This document shows positions 1 to 5,952 of a DNA stretch of 28,321 bases, in pieces. Source of the DNA: a virus. The translations under genes and the position numbers were made by a program. Each line of letters opens with the position of its first letter. Position 1 is the first letter of the stretch. Location of the stretch: IMG/VR virus record IMGVR_UViG_3300025120_000400, positions 1-28,321 of that record; one strand, given 5' to 3'. Below the pieces are notes generated by a model that was given only the letters and a program-made list of their open reading frames with translations, was not told the origin of the DNA and made no database searches.

Positions 1-1
1 T

Positions 2-331
2 GGAGCATTTATAGCAAACTTACATGGTGTAGAAGACGTCACTATAGATCTATGGATGACCAAAGCACATAACAGACATACCGGAAAATTGTTAGAGGGT
101 AATGTAGGATCTGATGGCACTGTAAGCACACCCAGAAACGATACAGAAAGAAAACTTATGCAGGAATGGGTGTATAATGTAGCAGATAGAACAGGTAATA
201 CAGCTAGAGATGCACAGGCTATATTATGGTTTTACGAACAATATTTATATAGAAGCTTAGGTATCAAAGCAGAACCAAAAGGATTCAGTGATGGCGCAAA
301 ACAAATCGTTAACAAAATCGTTTCAAGGTAA
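2..331 (+). CDS. Phage protein of unknown function, 5' end outside the window
   Basis: The reading frame is open from the first bases of the window, so the true start lies upstream; the ATG at 56 is internal. The visible 110 residues contain conserved-looking segments such as NLHGVEDVTIDLWMTKAHNR and RDAQAILWFYEQYLYRSLG. The protein is soluble and mixed alpha/beta by eye, with no signal peptide or membrane segment. I have a recollection of similar sequences in marine podoviruses but cannot name a family or function. It is on the + strand like the late genes, so on a circular map it would be close to the end of the late transcript. It overlaps a small downstream gene by 41 bases. Confidence 0.7.
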   Translation, partial: GAFIANLHGVEDVTIDLWMTKAHNRHTGKLLEGNVGSDGTVSTPRNDTERKLMQEWVYNVADRTGNTARDAQAILWFYEQYLYRSLGIKAEPKGFSDGAKQIVNKIVSR

Positions 332-425
332 AAAACTTACCAAAGAAGAACAAGAAGAAGTTAAAGTTATATCTAGAGGCTTATTGATCAAAGCCGGTTT
401 AGACAAGACCAATACTGATTTCTGA
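291..425 (+). CDS. Small charged protein, 44 aa, unknown
   Basis: An ATG at 291, inside the end of the preceding gene, opens a 44-codon frame ending in TGA. The product (MAQNKSLTKSFQGKK, then KLTKEEQEEVKVIS) is rich in Lys and Glu, and its C-terminal half looks like one amphipathic helix. There is no strong Shine-Dalgarno site; AAGGATTCAGTG lies just before the ATG. The overlap resembles the gene packing seen elsewhere in this phage. No function can be inferred. If real, it is the last rightward gene before the convergent HNH gene. Confidence 0.4.
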   Translation: MAQNKSLTKSFQGKKLTKEEQEEVKVISRGLLIKAGLDKTNTDF

Positions 426-519
426 GATAGCTATTAAAACAACGATAGGTGCTAGACTTACTGTACTAGCGAGCAGTAAATTTTGAAATTTTTCCAAGGT
501 ATTTCTTGATGAAATTAAT

Positions 520-542
520 AATATCAACGTCCGTTTGATATT
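520..542. other. Perfect 8-bp hairpin between convergent genes
   Basis: AATATCAA and TTGATATT form a perfect inverted repeat around a 7-base loop. It sits between a rightward gene ending at 425 and a leftward gene ending at 593. It could act as a weak bidirectional terminator, but there is no clean T-run on either side. Apart from this hairpin and a 5-bp GCTAG/CTAGC repeat near 452-470, I see nothing in 426-592. Confidence 0.3.
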
Positions 543-592
543 TGAGCGCATTATATATTATTGACCAAACTTATTAAATAGAATAAGCCAAA

Positions 593-910
593 TTAATGTA
601 GCTTTTCGACTATTTTTTTTGTTTCTTCCAGTAATTTAGCTTCAGTTCCATATCTTTTTTCAAACTCAGCTTTGTAATAATGTCTGCTAACACATTGATC
701 ATTATTTAAATTAAAACGATGATGTGCAGGACATAACGGTATCGTTAACATATGGTCTTTCCTACCCCTTGGATTCAATGGCCCTGACACAATATGATGT
801 GGTTCAGCCGGTGAATACACATCCATTTCTTTCCAACACACAATACATCCTACCTGACAAATTTTATCCAACCATTCTTTCTCTTCTTTACGTGGCGTCT
901 TGCCTTTCAC
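593..910 (-). CDS. HNH endonuclease, Ref/DUF968-like
   Basis: This 105-residue protein has the zinc and metal ligands of a small HNH nuclease: C18, C22 and C25 at the front, the histidine pair H38-H39 in AEPHHIVSGP, then C60 and H63-H64 in PLCPAHHR. The spacing matches the phage Ref/DUF968 group, whose P1 member is a RecA-dependent nuclease; whether this one depends on RecA is unknown. It starts with GTG at 910, and the upstream bases are part of the attP arm repeat, so the start is partly defined by integration DNA. It lies on the far side of the attachment core from the integrase. In a lysogen it would therefore be at the opposite prophage end from the integrase. Confidence 0.75.
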   Translation of the reverse strand: MKGKTPRKEEKEWLDKICQVGCIVCWKEMDVYSPAEPHHIVSGPLNPRGRKDHMLTIPLCPAHHRFNLNNDQCVSRHYYKAEFEKRYGTEAKLLEETKKIVEKLH

Positions 911-932
911 TGTGCGGTTTTTGTGCGGTATA
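911..932 (+). repeat. attP arm site, left pair of 11-bp direct repeats
   Basis: Two adjoining copies of TGTGCGGTTTT (the second ends in TATA). The same 21 bases, starting at 909, recur at 1149, exactly 240 bp away, on the other side of the tRNA fragment. Paired direct repeats flanking the core beside a tyrosine integrase are typical arm-type integrase sites. Confidence 0.65.
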
Positions 933-1032
933 AATAAATACGATAACCATACATAAAGATATGTAAACGATTCCTGAAAGAATGGACTTGCTCTAAAAGC
1001 CTTGTAAAATAAGGGTTTTTTATATATTCTCG

Positions 1033-1094
1033 TCCCCTGCTAAGGGAGTAAGGACTAAAATCCTTCGAGGGTTCGAATCCCTCTCTCTCCGCCA
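1033..1094 (+). other. attP core: 3' part of tRNA-Ser(GCU)
   Basis: The sequence holds the 3' part of a class II tRNA. It has an anticodon loop CTGCTAA with anticodon GCT, four anticodon stem pairs, a long variable arm (AAGGA/TCCTT), a perfect T arm (GAGGG-TTCGAAT-CCCTC), the acceptor strand TCTCTCC, discriminator G and encoded CCA. The 5' half is absent: no GGAGAGA is found upstream, and the fifth anticodon-stem pair is a G-G mismatch at 32/48 (1032/1048). Host identity therefore probably begins near 1033. Such a fragment restores the host tRNA after integration. It is not a functional tRNA gene by itself. Confidence 0.8.
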
Positions 1095-1111
1095 TTAGCC
1101 TACGTTTCAGG

Positions 1112-2173
1112 TTAATCATCATCTTTTATAAAGTCTATAGTTTCAGGAACTGTGCGGTTTTTGTGCGGTTTTTCTATATTTCTGGCCATTTTATGCAAGT
1201 GATCAGACTGTAAATTTACATACTTATTCATACTTTTAGTTCCTGTCCAGCCACCCATTCTCATTAAGCTAATAGGATCTGTTCCGGCTTGGACATGCCA
1301 AGTTGCCCAAGTGTGTCTCATGTCATGGAATTTAAGTTTATGTAATTTTTTATTTTTAGTAATTACTGCAACTTCGTTTCTTGCTTTTTTCCAAGAATCA
1401 TTAACCAATGTTGTTAATGGATAGCCATTTTTTTTAGGGCTAGGAAAAACCCAAACAGGGTCTTTTCCTTTTTGTTTGTGTAAAATTTTTATTGCCGAGC
1501 CAACCAAAGGTATTACTAAAGCAATTTTGTTTTTTGTTTCTCTAGACTCTATATGCAGCTCTCTTTGGTCTTCTTTATATGATGTCCACTTTAAATGAGT
1601 TATGTTATGTCTTCGTAAGCCCGTGGATAAACAAAACGAAGTCATATTTTTAAGATAATCAGGTAAAGCATTTATAAATATTATTGCTTCTTTCTTGGTA
1701 AGGGCAAGCTCTCTTGGCTCTTCTTCATAGCGAGGGAAATTAGGGACTCCATCGATCCATCCCCATCTTTTTGCAGCTGTAAATATTCTGCGTAAGTGAG
1801 TTGCGGCCTTATTTGCAGTAGCACCCTTAACTCTTTTTCTACGTTCTTGTATGACCTTGTGTACAAGATCACTATCAATATCTCCAATGTTACGACCACG
1901 AAAGAATGGAGCAGCAAATTCAATATTGTATTTAAGCTCATGGTCAGTTACCTGTTCCTCTTTGTTCTCTAAATACCTTACTACTGCGTCTTCCCATTTA
2001 TACTCAGGACTTTCATCTGTGTATTTGAGATTCCACAACTTTGCTTTAAGTTCATCATGGACTCTTTGGGCCTTTTTCTTATCTACTGTTCCAGTAGTTT
2101 TTCGTATTTCTCGTCCGTTGTGACTGATTCTAATATGCCAATTGTCGGATCCTTTGCGTTTGTGTAGTCCCAT
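1112..2173 (-). CDS. int: Tyrosine integrase
   Basis: This site-specific recombinase integrates the phage at the tRNA-Ser core. Numbered from the longer start at 2218, the catalytic set is R202 (STGLRRHN), a Lys near 231, H298 and R301 (HDMRHTWAT), W324 in the His/Trp position (GGWTG) and nucleophile Y333 (NKYVNL). An N-terminal DUF4102/AP2-type DNA-binding region and a central SAM-like domain (about 70-155) come first. I prefer the ATG at 2173: it has AGGAAG six bases upstream, begins MGLHKRKGS as many phage integrases do, and reduces the overlap with the excisionase-like gene from 136 to 91 bases. The start at 2218 has no such site. The last codons contain the right attP arm repeats. Confidence 0.93.
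   Translation of the reverse strand: MGLHKRKGSDNWHIRISHNGREIRKTTGTVDKKKAQRVHDELKAKLWNLKYTDESPEYKWEDAVVRYLENKEEQVTDHELKYNIEFAAPFFRGRNIGDIDSDLVHKVIQERRKRVKGATANKAATHLRRIFTAAKRWGWIDGVPNFPRYEEEPRELALTKKEAIIFINALPDYLKNMTSFCLSTGLRRHNITHLKWTSYKEDQRELHIESRETKNKIALVIPLVGSAIKILHKQKGKDPVWVFPSPKKNGYPLTTLVNDSWKKARNEVAVITKNKKLHKLKFHDMRHTWATWHVQAGTDPISLMRMGGWTGTKSMNKYVNLQSDHLHKMARNIEKPHKNRTVPETIDFIKDDD
1151..1172 (+). repeat. attP arm site, right pair of 11-bp direct repeats
   Basis: Two adjoining perfect copies of TGTGCGGTTTT, matching the left pair at 911-932 in sequence and direction. They lie inside the 3' end of the integrase coding sequence. The flanking bases of the two pairs differ, which argues against a simple recent duplication. 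Confidence 0.65.
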
Positions 2174-2361
2174 ATATCTTCCTTTTTTTCCTTCAATTTT
2201 ATACTTCCTGTCAACCATGCATCCAAAGATGAGGATAAAAATCTATAGTCACGTCCCACTTTCTGACATGGTATTTCACCTTTTTTAGCCAATTTGCGAA
2301 CTGTAATGATCGTAACTCTTAGATATTCTGCTGTTTCGTCTGCGTTTAATACTGGTTTCAA
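2083..2361 (-). CDS. Excisionase-like helix-turn-helix protein
   Basis: The N-terminal 50 residues follow the MerR-like winged helix of the excisionase/HTH_17 family: LNADETAEYLRVTIITVRKL, then a KGEIPCQKVGRDYRF wing and SLDAWL. Such proteins bend attachment DNA and steer the integrase towards excision. The C-terminal 40 residues (KLKEKKEDIWDY onward) are charged and unrecognised, and their codons overlap the start of the integrase gene. The gene begins with ATG at 2361, four bases inside the preceding gene, so the two are translationally coupled. Excisionase is inferred from position and family; a transcription factor role is the alternative. Confidence 0.7.
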   Translation of the reverse strand: MKPVLNADETAEYLRVTIITVRKLAKKGEIPCQKVGRDYRFLSSSLDAWLTGSIKLKEKKEDIWDYTNAKDPTIGILESVTTDEKYEKLLEQ

Positions 2362-2597
2362 TGTATGTTTTCTCCTTTAATTATTGCGTCTAACATAATG
2401 TTATTTAATTCTTGATACTGTGCTGCTTTTAGACAAGCCATAATTTCCATAATAATTGGTTGCTCTAAATTTATACGTTCAGATAAAAGCCTAAAAAAAT
2501 AATTTTCAGTAGGCTCACCTGCAAATGCCGGAAAGTCTTGTGTTATTTTTTCAATGTCCGGTATCAAAACCGGTAACACAACTAACTCTTCAGACAT
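2358..2597 (-). CDS. Small acidic protein, 79 aa, unknown
   Basis: I do not recognise this protein. It has 79 residues, mostly helical by eye (ITQDFPAFAGEPTENYFF, then a leucine- and isoleucine-rich segment), with no zinc ligands or membrane segment. It starts at 2597 in a TAATG overlap with the preceding gene and overlaps the excisionase-like gene by four bases. It is thus locked into the leftward operon between the CsrA-like and integration genes. A role in integration or lysogeny is possible only by position. Confidence 0.65.
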   Translation of the reverse strand: MSEELVVLPVLIPDIEKITQDFPAFAGEPTENYFFRLLSERINLEQPIIMEIMACLKAAQYQELNNIMLDAIIKGENIH

Positions 2598-2824
2598 TAC
2601 TCCGCCGCAGTTTCTTCTACTACCTCTGCGTCTACTACTGGAGGTTCTTGCTCTTTAGGTTGTGAAGCTTGCACAAGTGCATTTAGTCTGTTTCTTGTTC
2701 CACCGACAACTTCTAAATCTTGTCCGTCAAAGGCACCTGCTTTAGATGCTTTATCTATTGCTGCAACTGCTATTGCAATATCATTAAGATTTACAGGCTC
2801 ACCTTGTTTTTGTTCTTCTGTCAT
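2597..2824 (-). CDS. Small acidic protein, 75 aa, unknown
   Basis: The product begins MTEEQKQGEPVNLNDIAIAV and has a core AIDKASKAGAFDGQDLEVVG followed by a low-complexity acidic tail (PPVVDAEVVEETAAE). The core resembles a short motif I have seen in marine phage proteins (a helix, then G-A-F and E-x-V-G), but I know of no function. The start ATG has a purine-rich site upstream (GGAAACAC). It is 11 bases downstream of the CsrA-like gene and joined to the next gene by a TAATG overlap. Confidence 0.65.
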   Translation of the reverse strand: MTEEQKQGEPVNLNDIAIAVAAIDKASKAGAFDGQDLEVVGGTRNRLNALVQASQPKEQEPPVVDAEVVEETAAE

Positions 2825-2835
2825 TGTGTTTCCTT

Positions 2836-3198
2836 TTATTTATTAATATCGTCACGGTACACCTTCATATTTTTAGGTGCTTCTATTCCTATCCTAGCTT
2901 TTGGTATTGGCCTTCCTTCATTTTCTTTAGTGCTAGATACCACGTCTATCAATACTAAAGTTACTTCAGCCGATTCACCTATCTGCTTTTCTTGTTTGTC
3001 GGCAGATAATATAAAACTATTAGTTGTCCTGTCTTTTGAATTTTCTACTGAAAACTCAACCTTCCTTTCTTTTAGTCCGCCAGTTACTTCTTCTATTCCT
3101 ATAATAAAGTCACTGGTTTGCTCAAGATCTTCCTTTTCTAACTGGTAGCCACAATATACCTTGCTGCCAGTTTTTCTTGTTAAAACTAGATGGCTCAC
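2836..3198 (-). CDS. CsrA-like RNA-binding regulator with a central insertion
   Basis: CsrA dimers bind GGA motifs in mRNA leaders and change translation or stability. Here residues 3-11 (HLVLTRKTG) match the first strand of CsrA. Residues 73-118 match the rest: IGESAEVTLVLIDV for strands 2-3 and KARIGIEAPKNMKVYRDDI for the conserved RIGI-AP-x3-V-x-R-x-x-I end. The residues that contact RNA in CsrA (LTRR near the start, and V-x-R-E/D in the last strand) are conserved. Ordinary CsrA has about 60 residues; this has 120, because about 60 residues (12-72) lie between strand 1 and strand 2 and a further few in the 88-99 loop. The start is GTG with GGAG seven bases upstream. The binding target is unknown; host or phage mRNAs are both possible. 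Confidence 0.75.
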   Translation of the reverse strand: MSHLVLTRKTGSKVYCGYQLEKEDLEQTSDFIIGIEEVTGGLKERKVEFSVENSKDRTTNSFILSADKQEKQIGESAEVTLVLIDVVSSTKENEGRPIPKARIGIEAPKNMKVYRDDINK

Positions 3199-3235
3199 AA
3201 ATATCTCCTATTAGTAGAGAACTTGATCGGTCTAT

Positions 3236-3257
3236 TAAAACCGGAGAGGTGGTTTTA
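3236..3257 (-). promoter_or_regulatory. Leader hairpin upstream of the CsrA-like gene
   Basis: TAAAACC and GGTTTTA form a 7-bp stem. In the leftward mRNA the loop reads ACCUCUCC, which includes CUCC, complementary to the GGAG ribosome-binding site of the CsrA-like gene about 30 bases downstream. Translational control is a guess from this complementarity. Confidence 0.3.
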
Positions 3258-3287
3258 TTTTCCGAACAAGCGCCCTTTTTTGTTTTT

Positions 3288-3566
3288 TTAAAACGGTACG
3301 TCTTCATCGTTACCGCCTGAACTGAAAACTTCATTACCACCATCATTACTAGGTTTCCAGTTATTAACTTCTGCGTACATGTTCCCTGATTTACCTTCTT
3401 TGAACTGTATGTTTATAAAGTCATCACCTGCTGTTTTAGCAGCTTTTGCTTTCTCCATAAACCAAGGTCCAAAGTCAGCTATCTTGATACCAAAATCTGC
3501 TGCTATAAAGTCCTGTTTAGGTTTGTTCACATATATACCTTGCGCAAACTCTTTTTCATTTTCCAT
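3288..3566 (-). CDS. Single-stranded-DNA-binding-like protein with acidic tip
   Basis: This 92-residue protein has a beta-rich body (GIYVNKPKQDFIAADFGIKI, then FINIQFKEGKSGNMYAEVNN), a Gly/Asn/Ser linker and ends DEDVPF. An acidic tail ending in Pro-Phe is the hallmark by which bacterial and phage SSB proteins recruit partner proteins. The body does not closely match classical SSB. It starts two bases after the YqaJ exonuclease stop, with AGGAAA before the ATG, and so belongs to the recombination group. I infer a DNA-binding helper in recombination or replication; the family name is not certain. Confidence 0.6.
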   Translation of the reverse strand: MENEKEFAQGIYVNKPKQDFIAADFGIKIADFGPWFMEKAKAAKTAGDDFINIQFKEGKSGNMYAEVNNWKPSNDGGNEVFSSGGNDEDVPF

Positions 3567-3568
3567 AT

Positions 3569-4552
3569 TTATATTTCCTTAAATTTATATCCAAAACCGA
3601 GTTCCTTTGAATCTCTGTGTGCAGATACAATGTCCTCAATCTCAAGTTCTAGTTCAGGATGTTTTTCAATAATAGAATCTACTATTGATTTCCATCCTAC
3701 CGACGCTGCAATTTGTTTACCTGTAAAAGTAAATCCATCACAACTAAAGTTACCATGACGTTTCCACATCACTTCTCTTTTATCATCAAATTTTTCTTTT
3801 AATGATTTTACTTCTGCTTGTTTAGCAATAAGTTCTCTGTGCTCTTGCATAAAAGCAAGAGTATGTTCATTTTTTATTTCCGGATGATCGTAATATCCAG
3901 AATCAAATTTATAAACAAATTCCTCTGTAGCTTGAACCATTGGCTCAAACAAATCTTCAAAATGTTCTTTAAATAATTCTATGTACAATCCTTCTTGTGT
4001 TTCACTTGCGTAAACATAGAAGTCAATTTGTTTTGCATTCGGAGCGACCAAGAACTGTAATGCCATTTGACATCTGTAGGCTTCTGGGACAATTCCTTTA
4101 GAGACATCTTTCCATAAATGTCCACCTTTTTGCGACCAAGGGCATTTAATTTCGCATAAGGTTTCACCACAATCAGTTTCACCGTCAAGTGATGCAAGCC
4201 AATTCCATTTTTCATAAACTCTTGGTGTATATTTTTTATTTGTAATTTGCTCAAGAGCATGTCTTGCTTCGTCTTCGTAATCATTACCGTGTCCAAGGAT
4301 ATGGGCAGGTACATTAATTTTTGTTTTTCCATTAAGTAAATCCGCTAATGCCTGTGGGCAATTTGTTTCAAAAAGAGTCTGACAATATTTACCTTCAATA
4401 TCAGGGTGTGGCACGATTGCTGGCATACCTGTACCTGTTATATATGGTTTATTGTTTCTACCGTGTTGTCTGTAATGCAACCAAGCTTCTGTGCCTTGAG
4501 GTATCATGACCTCTTTAGGCTCTAAAGCCTGTATCTCTTTTAAATCAGTCAT
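3569..4552 (-). CDS. YqaJ-family (lambda exonuclease-like) recombination exonuclease
   Basis: These nucleases resect double-stranded DNA ends and work with an annealing protein. The PD-(D/E)XK core can be followed: GTEAWLHYRQ near 20-29, GHGNDYEDEAR at 87-97 with acidic E93/E95, D123 in ASLDGET, E134-x-K136 in LCEIKCP, and the helix YRCQMALQ (159-166), which matches the YxxQ motif of the family. Length 327 is usual. A C-terminal region after residue 200 is helical and possibly coiled (LIAKQAEVKSLKEKFDDKRE). It overlaps the upstream annealing-protein gene by four bases, the standard pairing of the two functions. Confidence 0.85.
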   Translation of the reverse strand: MTDLKEIQALEPKEVMIPQGTEAWLHYRQHGRNNKPYITGTGMPAIVPHPDIEGKYCQTLFETNCPQALADLLNGKTKINVPAHILGHGNDYEDEARHALEQITNKKYTPRVYEKWNWLASLDGETDCGETLCEIKCPWSQKGGHLWKDVSKGIVPEAYRCQMALQFLVAPNAKQIDFYVYASETQEGLYIELFKEHFEDLFEPMVQATEEFVYKFDSGYYDHPEIKNEHTLAFMQEHRELIAKQAEVKSLKEKFDDKREVMWKRHGNFSCDGFTFTGKQIAASVGWKSIVDSIIEKHPELELEIEDIVSAHRDSKELGFGYKFKEI

Positions 4553-5298
4553 TTTTTTGTAGTTTTAACTTGTGTTAAAAATTCTGTTCTTGACTGTACA
4601 GCCATAAAAAGTTTTCCTAACAAGTTAGTTAATGGACCTACTTGATTTACTTCTGTTAATGACCTGTATGCTTTGCCATCACCTAATTCGCAATACTCTA
4701 AATAATGATTAAAGTCTTGAAATCTACCGCCTTCACCGCCAATATCTAAATGCCCCATTAATGCATCTTTATTTTCTTTGAGATATTGTTTTATTACTTC
4801 TCTAAGTTGTTGGATAGGATCATCTATAGCAACTTTTATTTCGTCAGCTGATGGGCCAGTGCCATAACCTGCTGATTCTAATGCTCTTCCTATTGACGAG
4901 GTTTCTGCGTTTTCAACTGCTGATGTTTTATTGATTCTGCTAGAGTCACGATTTTCTTCTGCGTATCCAGTTGCAATCACATCACCAACTATTTGACCAT
5001 ATTCATCCCACTTGAACTTTCCTTTTACTATATAGCAAACAAACTCAACCATTGATGGATCGTTTCTGTCTATTCTTTCAGTTATGTATCGCCAATCAGG
5101 GTTATCAGTCCTAGCACGTACTTTTCTGCTAGAGACTAACTCATAACTTTTTCCTGATATTGATACGTGAGTTTGTTTATCTTCAGGGATGGTATTTTGT
5201 GTTTCTGCTTTGATTACTTTCTTAGCAGAACCGTTAGCTTTTTGAACAGGAACTTTAGTTGTTTTAGTTTCTGTAACTGCGTGACGTTGATTAGCCAT
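4549..5298 (-). CDS. Probable single-strand annealing protein (ERF/Rad52-like)
   Basis: The partner of the adjacent exonuclease. Residues about 45-165 contain a segment typical of phage ssDNA-annealing or DNA-repair proteins of the ERF/Sak type: an ATGYAEENRDSS stretch followed by NKTSAVENAETSSIGRALES and AGYG. The first 40 residues are Lys/Thr-rich and disordered. The start has AGGAG upstream (GAGGAGTGCAAT-ATG). The overlap with the exonuclease suggests coupled translation and a two-component recombinase. The exact subfamily is not settled, and a general ssDNA-binding protein is the alternative. Confidence 0.65.
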   Translation of the reverse strand: MANQRHAVTETKTTKVPVQKANGSAKKVIKAETQNTIPEDKQTHVSISGKSYELVSSRKVRARTDNPDWRYITERIDRNDPSMVEFVCYIVKGKFKWDEYGQIVGDVIATGYAEENRDSSRINKTSAVENAETSSIGRALESAGYGTGPSADEIKVAIDDPIQQLREVIKQYLKENKDALMGHLDIGGEGGRFQDFNHYLEYCELGDGKAYRSLTEVNQVGPLTNLLGKLFMAVQSRTEFLTQVKTTKK

Positions 5299-5316
5299 AT
5301 TGCACTCCTCATTTTC

Positions 5317-5649
5317 CTAGTTATTTTCCTTACATCTTTTATGTATATCAGCATCAGCTTGTTCAGCTAATTGCATTTTAATAAAATGTAAACACTCTTC
5401 TATAAGTAGGGCAGAAGTATCAATACTATCGTTACCATTGGTCCTAATTAGCGACTCTATCAATAAAACTACAGAGTCTTGTTGAAGCGCCTCTTTAATT
5501 AAATCTTTTCTTTGTAAAGAATCTTGATTTAAAAATGCTGCTTTAATTAATCTTTGTTTTACTTCTAGGTCTAAACTAACAAAATCTGTTATTCCGCTAT
5601 CAACGGCTTCGTTAATTTTGTTGTTATATATAGTGTTGTTTAACATCAT
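5317..5649 (-). CDS. Helical protein of unknown function, 110 aa
   Basis: I do not recognise this protein. It appears wholly alpha-helical, with leucine-rich stretches (LEVKQRLIKAAFLNQDSLQ, EALQQDSVVLLIESLI) and a tail containing three Cys/His residues. Two ATGs (5649 and 5646) are possible and neither has a good ribosome site. It is the first substantial gene of the leftward recombination operon, in the place where lambda has small anti-host or anti-RecBCD proteins such as Gam, but no sequence evidence supports that role. Confidence 0.6.
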   Translation of the reverse strand: MMLNNTIYNNKINEAVDSGITDFVSLDLEVKQRLIKAAFLNQDSLQRKDLIKEALQQDSVVLLIESLIRTNGNDSIDTSALLIEECLHFIKMQLAEQADADIHKRCKENN

Positions 5650-5725
5650 TTAATATACGTTTTGATATATTTAACAACATCTTATAACATGAAACTACAC
5701 AAATCAATGCTTTGTGGAAATTTAT

Positions 5726-5848
5726 TTATTTGGAATGATTAAACGTGTTATTACAGTCATTTCTTTCTTGTATCAACTGTATAGCCATTTTTCTTATTTC
5801 AAAAATCTCTTCCTTGTTATTTTTTCTTCTTTTAAGATCGTAACTCAT
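5726..5848 (-). CDS. Possible 40-aa basic peptide at the head of the leftward operon
   Basis: An ATG at 5848 opens a 40-codon frame with product MSYDLKRRKNNKEEIFEIRK and a charged remainder. There is no Shine-Dalgarno site. The candidate promoter at 5864-5890 would start transcription about nine bases upstream, so the mRNA would be nearly leaderless. The position and the Lys/Arg/Glu content are compatible with a small regulator (lambda N is similarly short and basic, at this place), but nothing else supports it. Confidence 0.3.
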   Translation of the reverse strand: MSYDLKRRKNNKEEIFEIRKMAIQLIQERNDCNNTFNHSK

Positions 5849-5863
5849 AGATAAAAAAATAAA

Positions 5864-5890
5864 ATAATACAGACAGTATGTCTAGTACAA
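5864..5890 (-). promoter_or_regulatory. Leftward promoter with palindromic operator
   Basis: On the leftward strand TTGTAC (5890-5885) and TATTAT (5869-5864) are 15 bases apart, slightly short. Between them lies the 13-bp palindrome AGACAGTATGTCT (5871-5883). A variant, AGACAGTATCACT, occurs at 7004-7016 in the divergent control region. A repressor bound here would block polymerase. It is a candidate for a lambda OL/PL equivalent. Confidence 0.5.
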
Positions 5891-5896
5891 TTTGAA

Positions 5897-5952
5897 GTAA
5901 ATTTTTACTTGTAAATTTTTACTTGTAAATTTTTACTTGTAAATTTTTATTT
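5897..5952. repeat. Four tandem 14-bp repeats
   Basis: Four consecutive copies of GTAAATTTTTACTT (the last altered to end TATTTT). The first forms the palindrome AAGTAAA-TT-TTTACTT. They lie immediately upstream of the leftward promoter and run into the stop codon of the gene ending at 5947. They could be cooperative operator sites, an A/T-rich activator element, or an iteron cluster. Confidence 0.7.

Noticed and set aside
996-1020. Possible rightward terminator (CCTT/AAGG followed by GTTTTTT)
   Set aside because: The stem is only 4 bp plus a mismatch, and no rightward gene precedes it. It lies inside attP and could as well be part of the integration site.
1033-1094. Functional tRNA-Ser gene
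   Set aside because: The acceptor 5' strand, D arm and one anticodon pair are missing, so it cannot fold as a complete tRNA. It is an attachment fragment.
907-1122. A 71-codon leftward frame containing AEREGFEPSKDFSPYS
   Set aside because: It is the reverse complement of the tRNA-Ser fragment. AEREGFEPS-type peptides are a well-known false gene product of tRNA-Ser and tRNA-Leu antisense reading. It also overlaps attP.
5897-5952. CRISPR array
   Set aside because: The 14-bp units are contiguous with no spacers, and no cas genes are present.
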